Source: Muraenolepis orangiensis
Lineage: Eukaryota > Chordata > Actinopteri > Gadiformes > Muraenolepididae
Length of the DNA stretch: 64,000 nucleotides
Assembly: GCA_027704905.1 (NCBI GenBank)
Contig: CM051018.1
Coordinates: 18,560,067 to 18,624,066 of the forward strand
Reading direction: 5' to 3'
The notes under the pieces were generated by a model that was not told the origin of the DNA, made no database searches, and was given only the letters and a program-made list of their open reading frames with translations. Both the position numbers and the translations under genes were made by a program. Positions 1 through 11,268 of the stretch are shown one piece after another. Position 1 is the stretch's first letter, and each line of letters begins with the position of its first letter.

Positions 1-242
1 AGGCTACATACTAATTTCCATCACTCTTGGGCACTAAAGAGTTAACTGTAGCTAGTCTAATAACCACTGTATTAGTCACACAAATGATTCTACAAACTGT
101 GATAAACACATAAACACATATTATCCAACATAATACACAAATGAAGAGACTGACAGAGTATTCTGTACACGGTTTGAGGGAACAGGCTAGCGGGTGAGCG
201 CTGCGTACTGCTCTGGAGAGAGGCTCTAATCAACAAACAAAG
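1..242. other. no gene recognised
   Basis: AT-rich sequence with no open frame or repeat that I recognise. It leads into the broken ORF family that begins near 243. Confidence 0.4.
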
Positions 243-2480
243 ATTCATGAGGATGAAGACCTATCAGAGGACATCAAGGAGAACCTAAACATCCTGCGCA
301 ATGCACTCACTGAAATTCAAGAATCTCTACAAAAAGCTCACAGTGATCTTGAGAATGATGGTGACATCAAGGGGCTGATCAACAGAGAAACCTGGCACAG
401 ACATGGGGGACTTTTGGGTCTCATTCCTAGAGATGTCCGACCCTCTTGTACAATGGCTTGATGTATGTCATGCAAGAAATGGTCCAGAGTACCTACTGTC
501 AACATACATGTTGCTTGGACTGATGGCATATGACAACCATGACTATGGAAGGTGGTTGCCAGAGTATTGGGCAATGCTTCGTTTGGAGAAAATGGCCTTC
601 TTCAATGATCACTTCACCCAGTCCATGATAGGGCTACGCTACTCCTGCCAGCCACTTGCTTGACCTTTGGGTAGAAACAACAATGAACCTGAACTCTAAG
701 CTATAGCAAGGATGGACCCAGCTTCTACAGAATGAGAAGCAACTGTTCTCAACAACAAGGAATGCAAACAACGTTGCAAGAGTGAAGTCTACTGTGAAGC
801 GTCGCCATAGGAAGCATGTTGAATGCCAGCCAGTGAGGATGAAGAAGGATGAGCAGGCAGTTCAGGACCTGCAGGCATGTATGACAGATTTTGCAGCTTA
901 GCCCTTTGACATCTCTTCACCAACACTGAGGTCGCCTCACCAGAATTAGTGCATGATCTCAAGACTGCACTTCCAGATGGCCAAGCTCAGGTTTAGATTA
1001 GATTAGATTCAAATTGATTGTCATTGCACAGCACAAATACAGTGCAGTGAAAATAGTTTAGCATATAACCAGAGAGCAAATGTTGCAGTGAAGTGCATGG
1101 TAATATAATTTACAGTTGAAATACAGGTTAAAAGACAGTCTACTAGGTATTAAGTGGGATATGTACAAGTATTTAACAGGTAGTGATCAGGGGTATGCAG
1201 TTATTGAAAGCAGGATAAATATCTATAAATGTAAATGTGTATACAAGTGAGCATATATAAATGTATAGCATATATAAATGTATATACAGGAGCAGGGATA
1301 TGCAGTTCTATCAACTGTTTGATATTTAAATATAAATGGCAGGTACAATAAAAATGTGTACACATTAACAGGTATCTTATTAATAAATATGTAAACTATA
1401 GAGAGGTAGGTTGAAACCTTCCTGCAAGAGCGAGTGTTCACAAAGATCAAGCCTCTCACTGCAACCATCCACAGGAATAAGAGGCGGAATTTATCATTAT
1501 TATTATTATTATTAAAAAATGATCTGTGCACCATCTGGTGCTCAGATGAAGGAGGCCCACATGGAGAGATCAGGGCTGGTAGCCCTGGTGGATCTTGCGG
1601 AGGGATCAGGTATGATCCAACTCAAGTCAGCCCTTTGAGAGGAGAGTGACTGAGGAGTTGCCTTTTACTCTAAAATGTGGATGGGTCAATGCGCAAGACG
1701 GTGAAGAGCAAGTTGTTAGAGCTCTTCAAGCTACACCCGGTTAATGAAAAACCACAAGACTACATTAGCCTTGTGGACATGGGGCTGATCTGGCGGCTTG
1801 CCACCCCTACACCTGAAGACCGTGAGGCTAGGAAGCGGGAGTGACGACCTGGATAAGCTCTGTGCCATCATCTTCTCACGCCACGCCAACTTCATCATCC
1901 TCAACGACAAGTATGACCTTCCCTTCAGCGTCAAGGATGATGAGCGCCATCGACCAGCAGCAAAACATCCACACGTCCCAAATGTTTTCCCCAAGCCTGA
2001 AGACGGGTTCCGCAGGTGCCACTGAGTGGACCAACCTCATGGTTAATTCAGGCTACAAGGTCAGACTACAGAAACGTATGAAGGAACAGCTGAAAACACA
2101 AGTTGGTCAGGTGCAGGGTGACATCATATCATCATCATCATCATCTCATCATCATCATATGCGAGGGAGCAACCTGAGCACTGCCATGGCTAATGGGGAC
2201 TATGTCTTCAAGCATCCAGAGGCGGATACCATGCTGCTCGCTGCCTATGCAAAGCTGAGGACCGTCCACTACAGTGGACCTGTTGAACTAGACTGCGAGG
2301 AGGACACAGATGTGGTATGTCCACAAGCGGCTTGTGTCTCGCAGCAAGTCAGAGGTGATCTGCCGATTAAACGCAAGAATGTGCTGCCGTACAATGCTCT
2401 CAGAAGAGGTCGCAGACATCGTCATACCTCTCCATGTGATCACTGGCAGTATCCACACCTCGGGCTTATTTTCAGTTGAT
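243..2480 (+). pseudogene. broken copy of a multicopy fish ORF family, split by a repeat
   Basis: Several + strand fragments in shifting frames read as one decayed gene: an acidic stretch at 246-402, a 403-663 piece (FLEMSDPLVQWLD, YDNHDYGRWLPEYW), a 1415-1485 piece (VFTKIKPLTATIHRN), 1695-1850 (LVDMGLIWRLATPTPEDREA), 1850-2025 (LCAIIFSRHANFIILNDKYD) and 2180-2460 (PEADTMLLAAYAKLR, then EEDTDVV). I recall this order from uncharacterised multicopy teleost proteins but cannot name a function. The two acidic motifs late in the protein are typical of that family; a nuclease-like role would be guesswork. At least three frameshifts and an in-frame stop break it, and a SINE-like repeat sits between the halves at about 1003-1412. 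Confidence 0.55.
1003..1412. repeat. SINE-like interspersed repeat inside the pseudogene
   Basis: Begins with GATTAGATTAGATTC followed by TTGATTGTCATTGCACAGCA, a head seen on many fish repeats, and runs through AT-rich unstable sequence. The same head recurs at about 35828 in this window. It separates two pseudogene pieces that would otherwise be continuous, so it looks like an insertion. A short direct repeat (GGTTT/GGTTGA) flanks it, but the exact ends are uncertain. Confidence 0.6.
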
Positions 2481-2882
2481 TGGCTCCTGTATGGTAATTC
2501 TACTTTACATAACTCAACTCAGCATAAGCAGAGCTTTAATTCAAGCCTAAAATGAAGGCTCTATGCTCAAAATAGTCAACTTTTGGAGCTAAAAATCGGT
2601 GGCCATCTTGAATTTAAAGATTGAAAATAGGTAAAATCCTTACAACTACATAATTTCTGAATTCCTTGACCCAAATAGTGCTAGAAACTATGTACTATGC
2701 AGCATTGTAGGTCAAACCATTAAAAATATAATTTCCAGCTTAACTGACGGTAGCCATTTTGGATTTGAGGCTCTCACAAAATGTGCCCGCATTTTTTCTT
2801 TAGCCTTCATAGATGTCAAATCCAGTGAGAAACAAACCTTCGCTCTCCGCGGTCACAGAACTGCTTCAGATGACCCTACTAA
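2481..2882. other. AT-rich stretch without a gene
   Basis: Non-coding, AT-rich, with no recognisable repeat. It may be the 3' untranslated remnant of the upstream pseudogene. The segmental duplication shared with 21139 onward starts at its right end. Confidence 0.35.
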
Positions 2883-4878
2883 CAGTGGTTGTTTATTAGA
2901 CTCTCTTTGTTCGGTTTGTTTGATGCTGTCATCACAGTCCCTTCCTGTTGATGTCAACCTCGGCCGCTATGGCAGTGTTGTTCAACCATGGGTCGACTGT
3001 AAGCTTATGTGTCATTTTTTTGGTTTAACCCCGCAAATGTGTGAGTCAACCCCCGCGGCAGGGCAGGGCATATGTGTCATGATGACTGCGCAAAGGGTTC
3101 ATGGAGACAAGTCGGCGGGGGGAATAGTCTGCCTGGAGACCTGAGTTTACCGAAGAATGTGGTATGTATGAGTATTTCGTCAAATAACCTGAATTGTGGC
3201 ACTATTGTATACAAGTAGGCCCAACATCGTACCTCCTTTATTTTAATTTATTTCTCGAAACCTAGCGGTAGAAACTAAACCTAGAAGTAGAGACTACCGC
3301 AAGGTTTCGGTACTATCTTTTAAAGTCGTTTTAGTGGTCGTCAACTCCCGTGATACAAACCTGTCGTCATCTATCCAATTGGGTTGATTTGTGTCTAATA
3401 ACCACAGACAGGACGTGAAATGAGTGTTGTGAATCCAATGACTTGGTTTCGATTTAACCCTTTTAACCCCACGTGCGCAAAGTAGCACTGTCAATGACAT
3501 CAGTGAGATATGTATGTGTTACACTGGACTAAAAGGGGTCATCGTTTAGAGCTCTGTATGACTGTCAGCCCTCGGGTGGGACGTATAGCAGGTACACCAT
3601 TGGGCCTGGCCCAGCACGATGCCGCTAAATTAGTTTATATTCGGTACTGCTAATGTTTCTGTTTATGAATTTAGCTTGACCTCTGGTCAGGCGCCTCGCG
3701 TTGCATGTTCCGTACGGTGCCGAAACGCAACCCATAGGCTTCGGATGCAATAAATGCATCACGCGTCAAACCAATATGTAATTCTTAGTGAGGTTTGTTA
3801 CCATTGTTAATACGGTCTATGGGACGGGTCAACACGGCAACGGCTATAGGTAGCCCCATTTGTGACCCCCCCCCCAACCCCTAGGCGAGTCCTACCCTGA
3901 TTGATTCCTTGGGGACAACAACTCCATTCTGCAGAATGAATATGAATTGGGGATGAACTATTCTGCCAACACCCCGTTGGCTCTCTCCCCCACACCACCC
4001 GACTCTCCCTCCGTCCCTCCCCTCCCTCACGAGTTGTGTCTGTTGCGCACAAAAATGAGTGCCTTCTTTCCCAATGTTGTCACACAGCCTTGTGTGACTC
4101 ATTGTCAGCCAGTCAGAGAGAATAGACTCACAGACACACGCAGTACAGCACGTAGGAGGCTCAACTAAATGCAAATTGCTCCTCTCTTCAAATTCTGTTT
4201 TTGTTTATTGTTGTATTGGCTTAGAGCTAGCTGGAGCGTGTCTTCGCAGGCCTCCAAAGGTAAGTTACAGTTGCATACAGTAACTTTCTGTGTTTTATTT
4301 TGTTTATCTGCGTTAAACACGTTTTTTAACGGACAGACAAGCTGTCTATCTGTGATTTTAAGAGTGCCAGAAAGCGGTTGGCCACAATTGACCATGAAAT
4401 AGGAAAAAATTGTTTGTGGATGATATCCATCTATCCGTCTTGTGACAAGTTGTCTATTGTTCATGATTGCATTGACTGAAGACATTGCCTGTCTAGATTG
4501 GACACTGTCGATTCACACTTTCCTTATATCTGATTGAATGGTGACAGTAAATCATTGTACCGTATGGTACCATAACATGATCCCCCGGGGCATACTTGCA
4601 CAAACCACATATTGCTTGGATATGAATTGTGTTGATAGTGACTACACATTGAAATAACACTGCAGCTATCTTACTATTTACAAAATAAATAGTGTAGATT
4701 GTAAACAGATCATTTAAGACAATAGCTAATTACTGATGATGGAGGAAGTGAAGTAATCATCCTTTCCGTGCTGTCAAAATACTCATACACAGCCAACAGT
4801 ATATTACCTCAATAAGATTAGCATCGGGACAGTGTGCTGAGCATTACAGACCTTTGGAGCTAGAGGGTGTGCTGGAAT
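2883..4878 (+). repeat. segmental duplication, left flank of SAMD8 copy 1
   Basis: Matches 21139-23330 almost base for base over long stretches (for example the blocks at 3541-3760 and 4440-4878), with small indels. The chief length difference is a (TA)n expansion present only in the other copy (22214-22350). The block carries the putative SAMD8 promoter and 5' noncoding exon. It stops at the N gap. SAMD8 copy 2 has no such flank. Confidence 0.9.
3440..4260 (+). promoter_or_regulatory. putative SAMD8 upstream region with 5' noncoding exon (copy 1)
   Basis: Contains an E-box CACGTG at 3470-3475 and a CRE-like TGACATCA at 3496-3503. A consensus splice donor (AAAG/GTAAGT) falls after 4259. An acceptor (GTGTGCAG) lies at about 5593-5600, only 2 nt before the SAMD8 ATG at 5603. 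Together these suggest a 5' noncoding exon ending at 4259 that splices to the first coding exon. Conservation of donor and motifs in the copy 3 flank supports this; no transcript data are available here. Confidence 0.45.
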
Positions 4879-4978
4879 NNNNNNNNNNNNNNNNNNNNNN
4901 NNNNNNNNNNNNNNNNNNNNNNNNNNNNNNNNNNNNNNNNNNNNNNNNNNNNNNNNNNNNNNNNNNNNNNNNNNNNNN
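4879..4978. other. assembly gap of exactly 100 N
   Basis: One hundred Ns, a conventional placeholder length. In the paralogous flank (23312-23350) the sequences bordering this gap are separated by only 17 bases containing repeated GCTA units, and the same bases occur at 11252-11268. The real missing sequence could therefore be tiny, or a collapsed further repeat unit. Confidence 0.98.
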
Positions 4979-5602
4979 TATCAAAAGGTTCAAAGAACAA
5001 ATAATAAACATCAAAGTTCACTTTTGGGTTTGGAACAAAACACCACTTTAACATTTGCAACCCCATATGGGTGGTCTGGTATGAATTCATACTGATATTG
5101 GGCATTTGGTATTTTTATCCCATTGCAAATAAACATATTGATTTTAAATGCAGGGAGGACTTGAATGCATGTGTTTGTGTTGAATTTGTGTTAGTATAGT
5201 TCATTATGTGAGGGTGAAGTTTGTTTTGTTTGGGAAGCAGACGCATACACAGTAAGCCTGCCTGTGTAGACCAGTCTGTCAGTGCCAGTACTAACTATTT
5301 ACACACTGCAGCACAGTCGCTGTCCTAAGGTAGCCTGCTCAATTCTAGTAGCCTGCTAAATGCTAGTAGCCTGCCAAATGTTGACTCACAAGAGTACTAA
5401 AAGAACCCAGAGGCTCACCAAGGCCTTTTTAGCCACTTTCTTATCATGTGAGAAGATTACCTCTGCACCTAGCCAGAGAGCGTCATACCCAAATTAAATC
5501 TGTGCTGTCTACAACAGTACGGCTCCCACTGCAGCAAAGTGTTTCTCTGTGCATTTCCGACGTATTAATTGTATCCTCCGGCTACATCTTGTGTGCAGTG
5601 GC

Positions 5603-8600
5603 ATGGCACCCTCGGAGGCGAGCGTGAGCAGCTGGAACTGCAAGCAGGTGGCCGGCTGGCTGCGGGCGGAGGGCTTCGGCGAGTACGTGCAGCTGCTCTG
5701 CACCCAGCACCGCCTGGATGGCACCAGCCTGCTGGCCCTGACGGAGGCCGACCTCCGTGGCCCCCCGCTGGGCCTCACCGTGCTGGGGGACATCAAACGC
5801 CTGGCGCTGGCCCTCCGGCGCCTCCAGAGACAGAACCAGGCCCGGATGGAGGAGCTGGGCCTGGACCCCACTGACGAGCTCTCGGGCGGCAGGCTGGTAG
5901 TGAGCGGCACTCGGGGTCCAGAGTGGAGCTGTAACAACGGAGTGCAGCGGAGGTGTATCCGTGCGGAGCGGAGCTATAACGGTGTGAGCGAGTTTTGTGT
6001 TCGGGACGGCGGAAGGCCAGCACATGGAACGGAAGGGCTGCTGCTGTGTCAAGCGCACGCCAACGGATGGAGCAGGCAGCACATGGCGGGGCGTCTGGAT
6101 CCAGAGCTGTGGAAGACGGTCCTCGCCTCCGTCTACGTGATGTTTGTGTTTGGGTTCACGTCCTTCGTCATGGTCATCGTGCATGAGCGTGTCCCCGACA
6201 TGAGGACGTATCCACCACTGCCTGACATATTTTTAGACAGGTACGTGGGTTTTATTGTGTGTCAAGTCAAGTCAAGTCAAGTTTATTGTCACTTCACAGT
6301 TTACACAAGTATAAAGCAGTGAGTGAAAATTCTTATGTGCAATACCCGACGACAGTCTGCAGTTATAAAATAAGATAAAAATTGATAAAAATTGAAAAAA
6401 TAAAAAATGCAATTTATAAAATGCAATATATCGGCACAGAAAAAGAGCAATATGTATATAGAAATCAATGTCATAAAATATACATTGTTATATGCTATAC
6501 ACCCTTGTTCAGCAGCCTGATGGCCTGACTGTGGAAGCTATCTCTGAGTCTATTTGTACGGCACTTGATACTGCGGTATCGCCTGCCTGACGGTAAAAGT
6601 GAATACAGTTTGTGGCTGGGCTGGGCAATGTCTTTTATGATGCGTTTGGCCTTTGCCACGCACCGCTGGTTGTATATATCCAGGAGGGAGGGGAGCTCAC
6701 CTCCAACGATATACTGGGCCGTCCGCACCACCCTTTGAAGCGCTCTGCGCTCGAGTGTGGTGCAGTTCCTGTACCAGGCGGTGATACACCCTGTAAGAAC
6801 ACTCTTGATGGTGCCGGTATAGAATGTTGTCAGGATGCGGGGGCCCATGCTGAATTTCCTCAGACACCTGAGGAAATACAGGCATTGTTGGGCCCTTTTC
6901 ACCACGTGTATGGTGTGCGTGGACCATGTGAGGTCCTCGGAGATGTGCACGCCGAGGAACTTGAAGCTGCTGACCCTCTCTACTGCAACACCGTCGATGG
7001 AGATAGGGCTGTGCTCTCCTCTCTGCTCCTGAAGTCCACGATCAGTTCCTTGGTCTTCTTGACGTTGAGGGCGAGGCTGTTCTCCTGGCACCACTGCTCC
7101 AGCGATCTGACCTCCTCCCTGTAGGCTGTCTTGTCGTCACCGGCGATCAGGCCCATCACTGTCGTGTCGTCAGCAAACTTTATGATGACGTTGGAGCTGT
7201 GCATAGTCATGCAGTCATGGGTGTAGAGGGAGTAGAGGAGAGGGCTCAGCACGCATCCCTGGGGGGCTCCCGTGTTGAGAGTCAGTGGCTCTGCCCATCC
7301 TCACCATCTGGTGGCGGTCCGAGAGGAGGTCCAGTATCCAGCTGCACGTGGATGGGGGCACGCCTAGACCTCTAAGCTTGGTGTTGAGCTTGGCAGGAAC
7401 TATCGTGTTGAACGCTGAGCTGTAGTCCACAAACAGCATTCGCACATAACAGTTCTTTCCTCCAGGTGGGAAAGGGCAGTATGGAGGGCCATGGCAATTG
7501 TGTCGTCCGTGGATCTGTTTTGACGATATGCAAATTGCCATGGGTCCAGCGTGGCAGGTAACACGGAGCAAATAAAGTCCTTGACCAACCTCTCGAAGCA
7601 TTTGCTGACAATCGAGGTGAGGGCTACAGGTCTATAGTCATTCAGGCATGTTACCTAGGGACAGGCACGAGGGTGGACATCTTGAAGAACACGGGAACAA
7701 CAGCCTGGGACAGGGAGAGGTTGAAGATGTCTGCAAATACTCCTGCCAACTGGTCTGCGCATGCTCTGAGGACGCTGCCCGGGATGTCGTCGGGGCCTGC
7801 CGCCTTACGGGTGTTCAGAGGCTTGAACGTGCGCCGCACATCCGCCTCCGAGATGCTCAGCAGGCTGGTCTCCTCAGGCGGCGCTGGCTTCGGCGGGCTG
7901 CCGTTCACGTCGAACCGAGCAAAAAAAGTATTTAGCTCTCCTGGGAGGGAGGTAGAGGAGTTCTCTACACAACTGGTTCTCCCTCTGAAGTTCGTTATCG
8001 TCTGTAGCCCCTGCCCCTGGACCCCCGTGGCTCTTGAATTTCTCCTCCACTCTGTCCTTGGCACTTCCCACTTCCCACTTGGCAGTTTATGTATATATGT
8101 GTGTGTAAGATAATGCCTGCTAGATTGCGAAATACAAGGTTCAAGTATACGTTCCTGGGGTCTATATCTAATCTACGCTCTAAACACATGTCTTGTCTTT
8201 CTGTCTTTCTCTGATAGTGTTCCCAGAATTCCTTGGGCATTTGCAATGGCTGAGGCCTGCGGCATGATTCTGTGTTACATCATCTTGTTGATCCTACTTC
8301 TACACAAACACAGGTAGCAGTAAATGTTATGTTTGAGTTATGGATTTGAGCGGGAGGAGTCTGGTTATTCAGGTCCTGGTTTATGGTTGGGCGATATTCC
8401 AATAGAACGCTTTAAAGTCTCAAAATATGACTCCCATTATAAGCACTTGTTTTCACTTCATTTTAATTTCTCTTGAAAGTGAAGGTGCTAAAATGGCAGC
8501 TAGCGCTATCACCGCAAGTGAGCTAGTTAAGCTGTAGACTGTAGACGACTAAAATACTGAATACTTGAATACAAAATGTGTTAATGGGTCTTGTGTATGA

Positions 8601-10061
8601 CACAAGAATGGGGAAGACGTGATTTGTAGATGATTGCTTTCACACTGTGGCAGAAGAGAGCATAGCAGCTCGTGGCACATTCGCGCTGGTCTAATCATAC
8701 ACTATACAATATCTCTTTTTTAAATTGTTGGACAATGATTAGAATATAATAAAATATGCTGAGCCAAATCATGTGTTATTTGAATGTGTACACCTCTAAA
8801 TAGCTAGCCATATCTATACTATATCCTCGTACGTTTGCGTGCCACGGTCTACCCAGTGCCGTCCCCTGCCTGTATTTCAAAGCAATGCCCGGTGTGCCTC
8901 AGGTCCATTCTGTTCAGGCGTCTCTGCTCCCTGATGGGCACCGTGTTTCTGCTGCGCTGCTTCACCATGTTTGTCACCTCCCTCTCTGTGCCTGGGCTGC
9001 ATTTAAAATGTGCTAGTAAGGTATGGACCTCTTTAATTATGCAAATGACATTCACTCGCCATGTACTGCCAAGTTATTTTACACAACAATGCATTTTATA
9101 TATCGGGTCCTATCAAGGTGTTACTTGAGTATAATCAACCTTCAATAACCATCCAACCTAATCCTTTCAATATATAACCGCCGTTGCTTATATCGGGTTC
9201 TTTATCATCGTGTTTGAGCGTTGTGGTCAGACATAGTGCTGTATGCATAGCCTGCCTGCTTAAGGGAACTCCTATGTTCCTCCCAGATGTACGGCGATAC
9301 CTGGGGCAAGATGCAGAGGGCGCTGGCTATCTGGAGTGGCTTCGGCATGACTCTGACCGGCGTGCACACGTGCGGAAACTACATGTTCAGCGGCCACACC
9401 GTGGTGCTCACCATGCTTAACTTCTTTGTGACGGAGTGTGAGTGCCGGCGCTTTTGTACACTTCCCATCCTAGCCTAGCTTCTTCTACTTTTAACCTATC
9501 TGGGCGATCCAGGATTTATCAATGATGAGAAACGGGACAGTCTAGCTCAACCTACCTATAGGTGCCCTTTGAGCAACATACTCACCCCCTCCCTGCTGAT
9601 TAATGACTTGTATCTAAAAGAAAACACTGTAATTCGCTTTGGCCAGACTCAATATTGACTTCATAGCGTCCGGAGAAATGTATTGTCTGTGTCCAAGATT
9701 TAATAATACCGGCGCCCATTCATAAATAGCATTACATCTGATATTTTTTCCACCAGACACCCCAAGGAGCTGGAACCTGATCCACACCATCTCATGGTTG
9801 CTTAACCTCTTTGGGATCTTCTTCATCCTGGCGGCACACGAGCACTACTCCATCGACGTCTTCATCGCCTTCTACATCACCACGCGCCTCTTCCTCTACT
9901 ACCACACGCTGGCCAACACGCGCGCCTACCACCAGAGCCGCCGCGCCCGCATCTGGTTCCCCATGTTCTCCTTCTTCGAGTGCAACGTGAACGGACCCGT
10001 GCCCAACCAGTATAACTGGCCTTTCGACAGGCCAGCGTTCATGAAGAGTCTGATTGGTTAG
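5603..10061 (+). CDS. samd8: SAMD8, sphingomyelin synthase-related protein (copy 1)
   Basis: Five coding exons: 5603-6240, 8218-8313, 8903-9020, 9287-9437 and 9757-10061. All junctions are GT-AG, phases agree, and they give 435 codons, close to the roughly 415 of mammalian SAMD8. The family (SMSr) is an ER ceramide phosphoethanolamine synthase that also controls ceramide levels. Residues about 9-75 form a SAM domain (CKQVAGWLRAEGFGEYVQLL), followed by six hydrophobic segments. The synthase motifs are visible: SGHT in exon 4 and HYSIDV in exon 5, supplying the His-His-Asp triad. Oddity: motif C-G-D reads C-G-N here (codon AAC at 9377-9379); copy 3 has GAC. Intron 1 holds an L2 LINE. The start chosen is the first ATG after a good acceptor and matches in all three copies. 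Confidence 0.93.
6262..8090 (-). mobile_element. L2/CR1-like LINE, 5'-truncated, in SAMD8 copy 1 intron 1
   Basis: Minus-strand reverse transcriptase pieces lie in several frames: KAAGPDDIPGSVLRACADQL near 7800, LFVDYSSAFNTIVPAKL near 7400, FADDTTVMGLI near 7150, SFKFLGVHISEDLTWSTHT near 6950, and the C-terminal GRRYRSIKCRTNRLRDSFHS near 6560. This is the usual teleost L2-type order. Frameshifts and stops make it inactive. The 3' end carries repeated TTGAC units (GTCAAGTCAAGTCAAG on +), typical of L2 tails. No endonuclease region is present. The identical insertion occurs in copy 2 and is absent in copy 3, where the intron has a (GT)n tract instead. Confidence 0.85.
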
Positions 10062-11123
10062 CGTCTGTGCGGGCGCAGTAATCGGCTGGGCTGTAGTTGG
10101 GAGATTTGGTGATTACTGACCTGACCCTGGAGGGCAGAGAGCAGAATCCATTTGTTCAAAATAATATGCCTTTAACCAGGGGCGGACTGGACAAAAATTT
10201 GGCCCTGGCATTTAGTCCCTTGACCGGCCCACTTTCAGAAAGGGGGTGGAATTCTATATAGTGGGCCGGTGTGATACGGCCCATTCTATATAGTGGGCCG
10301 GTGTGATCCACCTGCGTTGAATTTCTTTACTTAATTTTTTTGTGCGTCGGCCCTTCTGGCATTTGCCAGAACTGCCAGATTGCCAGTCCGCCCCTGCCTT
10401 TAACCCATAACCTTGTATTCTTTGGGTTGCCTTATCTGATTATTTTGGCAGCACATGGTTTAGCAGCCACACAGCCACATGGTTTTAATGCTGAGGCAGC
10501 GTTTGCGGATACAGTTCATTTGAACAAGGCATTTGTGAAGTCATGCAGTTGAGCAACAGAGGGCACTTTTTGTGCTTATTCTCCAGCCTTTTTAAGTAAC
10601 TGCATGTTTACTTTGGCGTTCTTGTCTTGAAATTGTTGTTTTTTTTCCAAAGAGATGGCAGGAAATGCATTTTGATCGGTTTTGCAAATTGAGCTATTTG
10701 CATTACTGTGCAATTTTCTTCCGTTATTTATAATTTTGTATTTTATTTTTTATCAAGTTTAGATTTATTGTGCAATCACATATCAAGGAGAATCTATGCA
10801 GTTTGTAAGCTTTAAATATACATAATTGGGAAATTAAGTATAACGGTTGTGTCTAAAGGGCTTGGGGAATGAGTGGATTCAGTGTAAAGCACATCAAATC
10901 ACTTTTTGTTCTTTGTCCTTTTTTTATACTTTGTCGTTGGAGTGATGGTTTACATGTTTATTTATTTATGCAATTAATGTTTTTTGCCGTTTATACATTA
11001 CAAATAATTTGTATTTCAAAGTGATCACTTGGCCAGCAGCCTTGACAATATTGTATTTTTGGCAATTGTCTAATAAGTCGGATGATTAAAAAGAAAAACA
11101 AGTTTATATTTTAACTTCCTTGC
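10062..11123 (+). other. 3' flank / probable 3' UTR of SAMD8 copy 1
   Basis: AT-rich sequence after the SAMD8 stop, shared with copies 2 and 3, with TATTTAT-rich stretches and an ATTAAA near 11085 as a possible polyadenylation signal. Homology to copy 3 ends at the block AACTTCCTTGC, here about 11113-11123 and about 30902-30912 in copy 3. A hAT MITE sits at 10177-10396. Confidence 0.5.
10177..10396. mobile_element. hAT-type MITE in SAMD8 copy 1 3' region
   Basis: Ends are CAGGGGCGGACTGG and CCAGTCCGCCCCTG, perfect 14-bp inverted repeats. The 8-bp direct repeat CCTTTAAC flanks both sides (10169-10176 and 10397-10404), as expected for hAT transposition. Copy 3 has the uninterrupted site near 30100. 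The interior has a 37-bp-scale tandem repeat around TATATAGTGGGCCGGTGTGAT. Confidence 0.92.
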
Positions 11124-11240
11124 GTGATTTTAGGGGCTCCGAACAAATGTATTATATAAAATACCTCCACAGGGACTAATTTGTGTGCACAAGATACTAA
11201 CTTGTGCTCACAGGGACTAACACAGGGACTAACTTATGCG

Positions 11241-11268
11241 CACAAGATACTACAGCTAGCTAGCTACT
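11241..11268. other. tandem duplication junction between SAMD8 copies 1 and 2
   Basis: Left of the junction is the copy 1 3' flank (ending CACAAGATAC, as at 17515-17528 in copy 2). Right of it is TACAGCTAGCTAGCTACT, the sequence preceding TATCAAAAGG in the copy 3 flank at about 23328. The two parents share only TA at the join, so this looks like a 2-bp microhomology breakpoint. The corresponding point in copy 1 is the N gap. Confidence 0.8.

Noticed and set aside
3881..4485. Small open frames in the SAMD8 upstream block
   Set aside because: Not conserved in frame between the two paralogous flanks; better explained as promoter and noncoding exon.
5569..5874. Overlapping plus-strand 101-codon frame in SAMD8 exon 1 as a second protein
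   Set aside because: Pro/Gly-rich out-of-frame reading of high-GC sequence. It is open in all copies simply because the copies are near-identical.
5582..6184. Minus-strand 200-codon frame opposite SAMD8 exon 1 (also in copies 2 and 3)
   Set aside because: Antisense shadow of GC-rich coding sequence; no domain and no splice logic.
6612..8113. Plus-strand frames opposite the L2 elements in SAMD8 introns
   Set aside because: Antisense of the reverse transcriptase, which is clearly on the minus strand.
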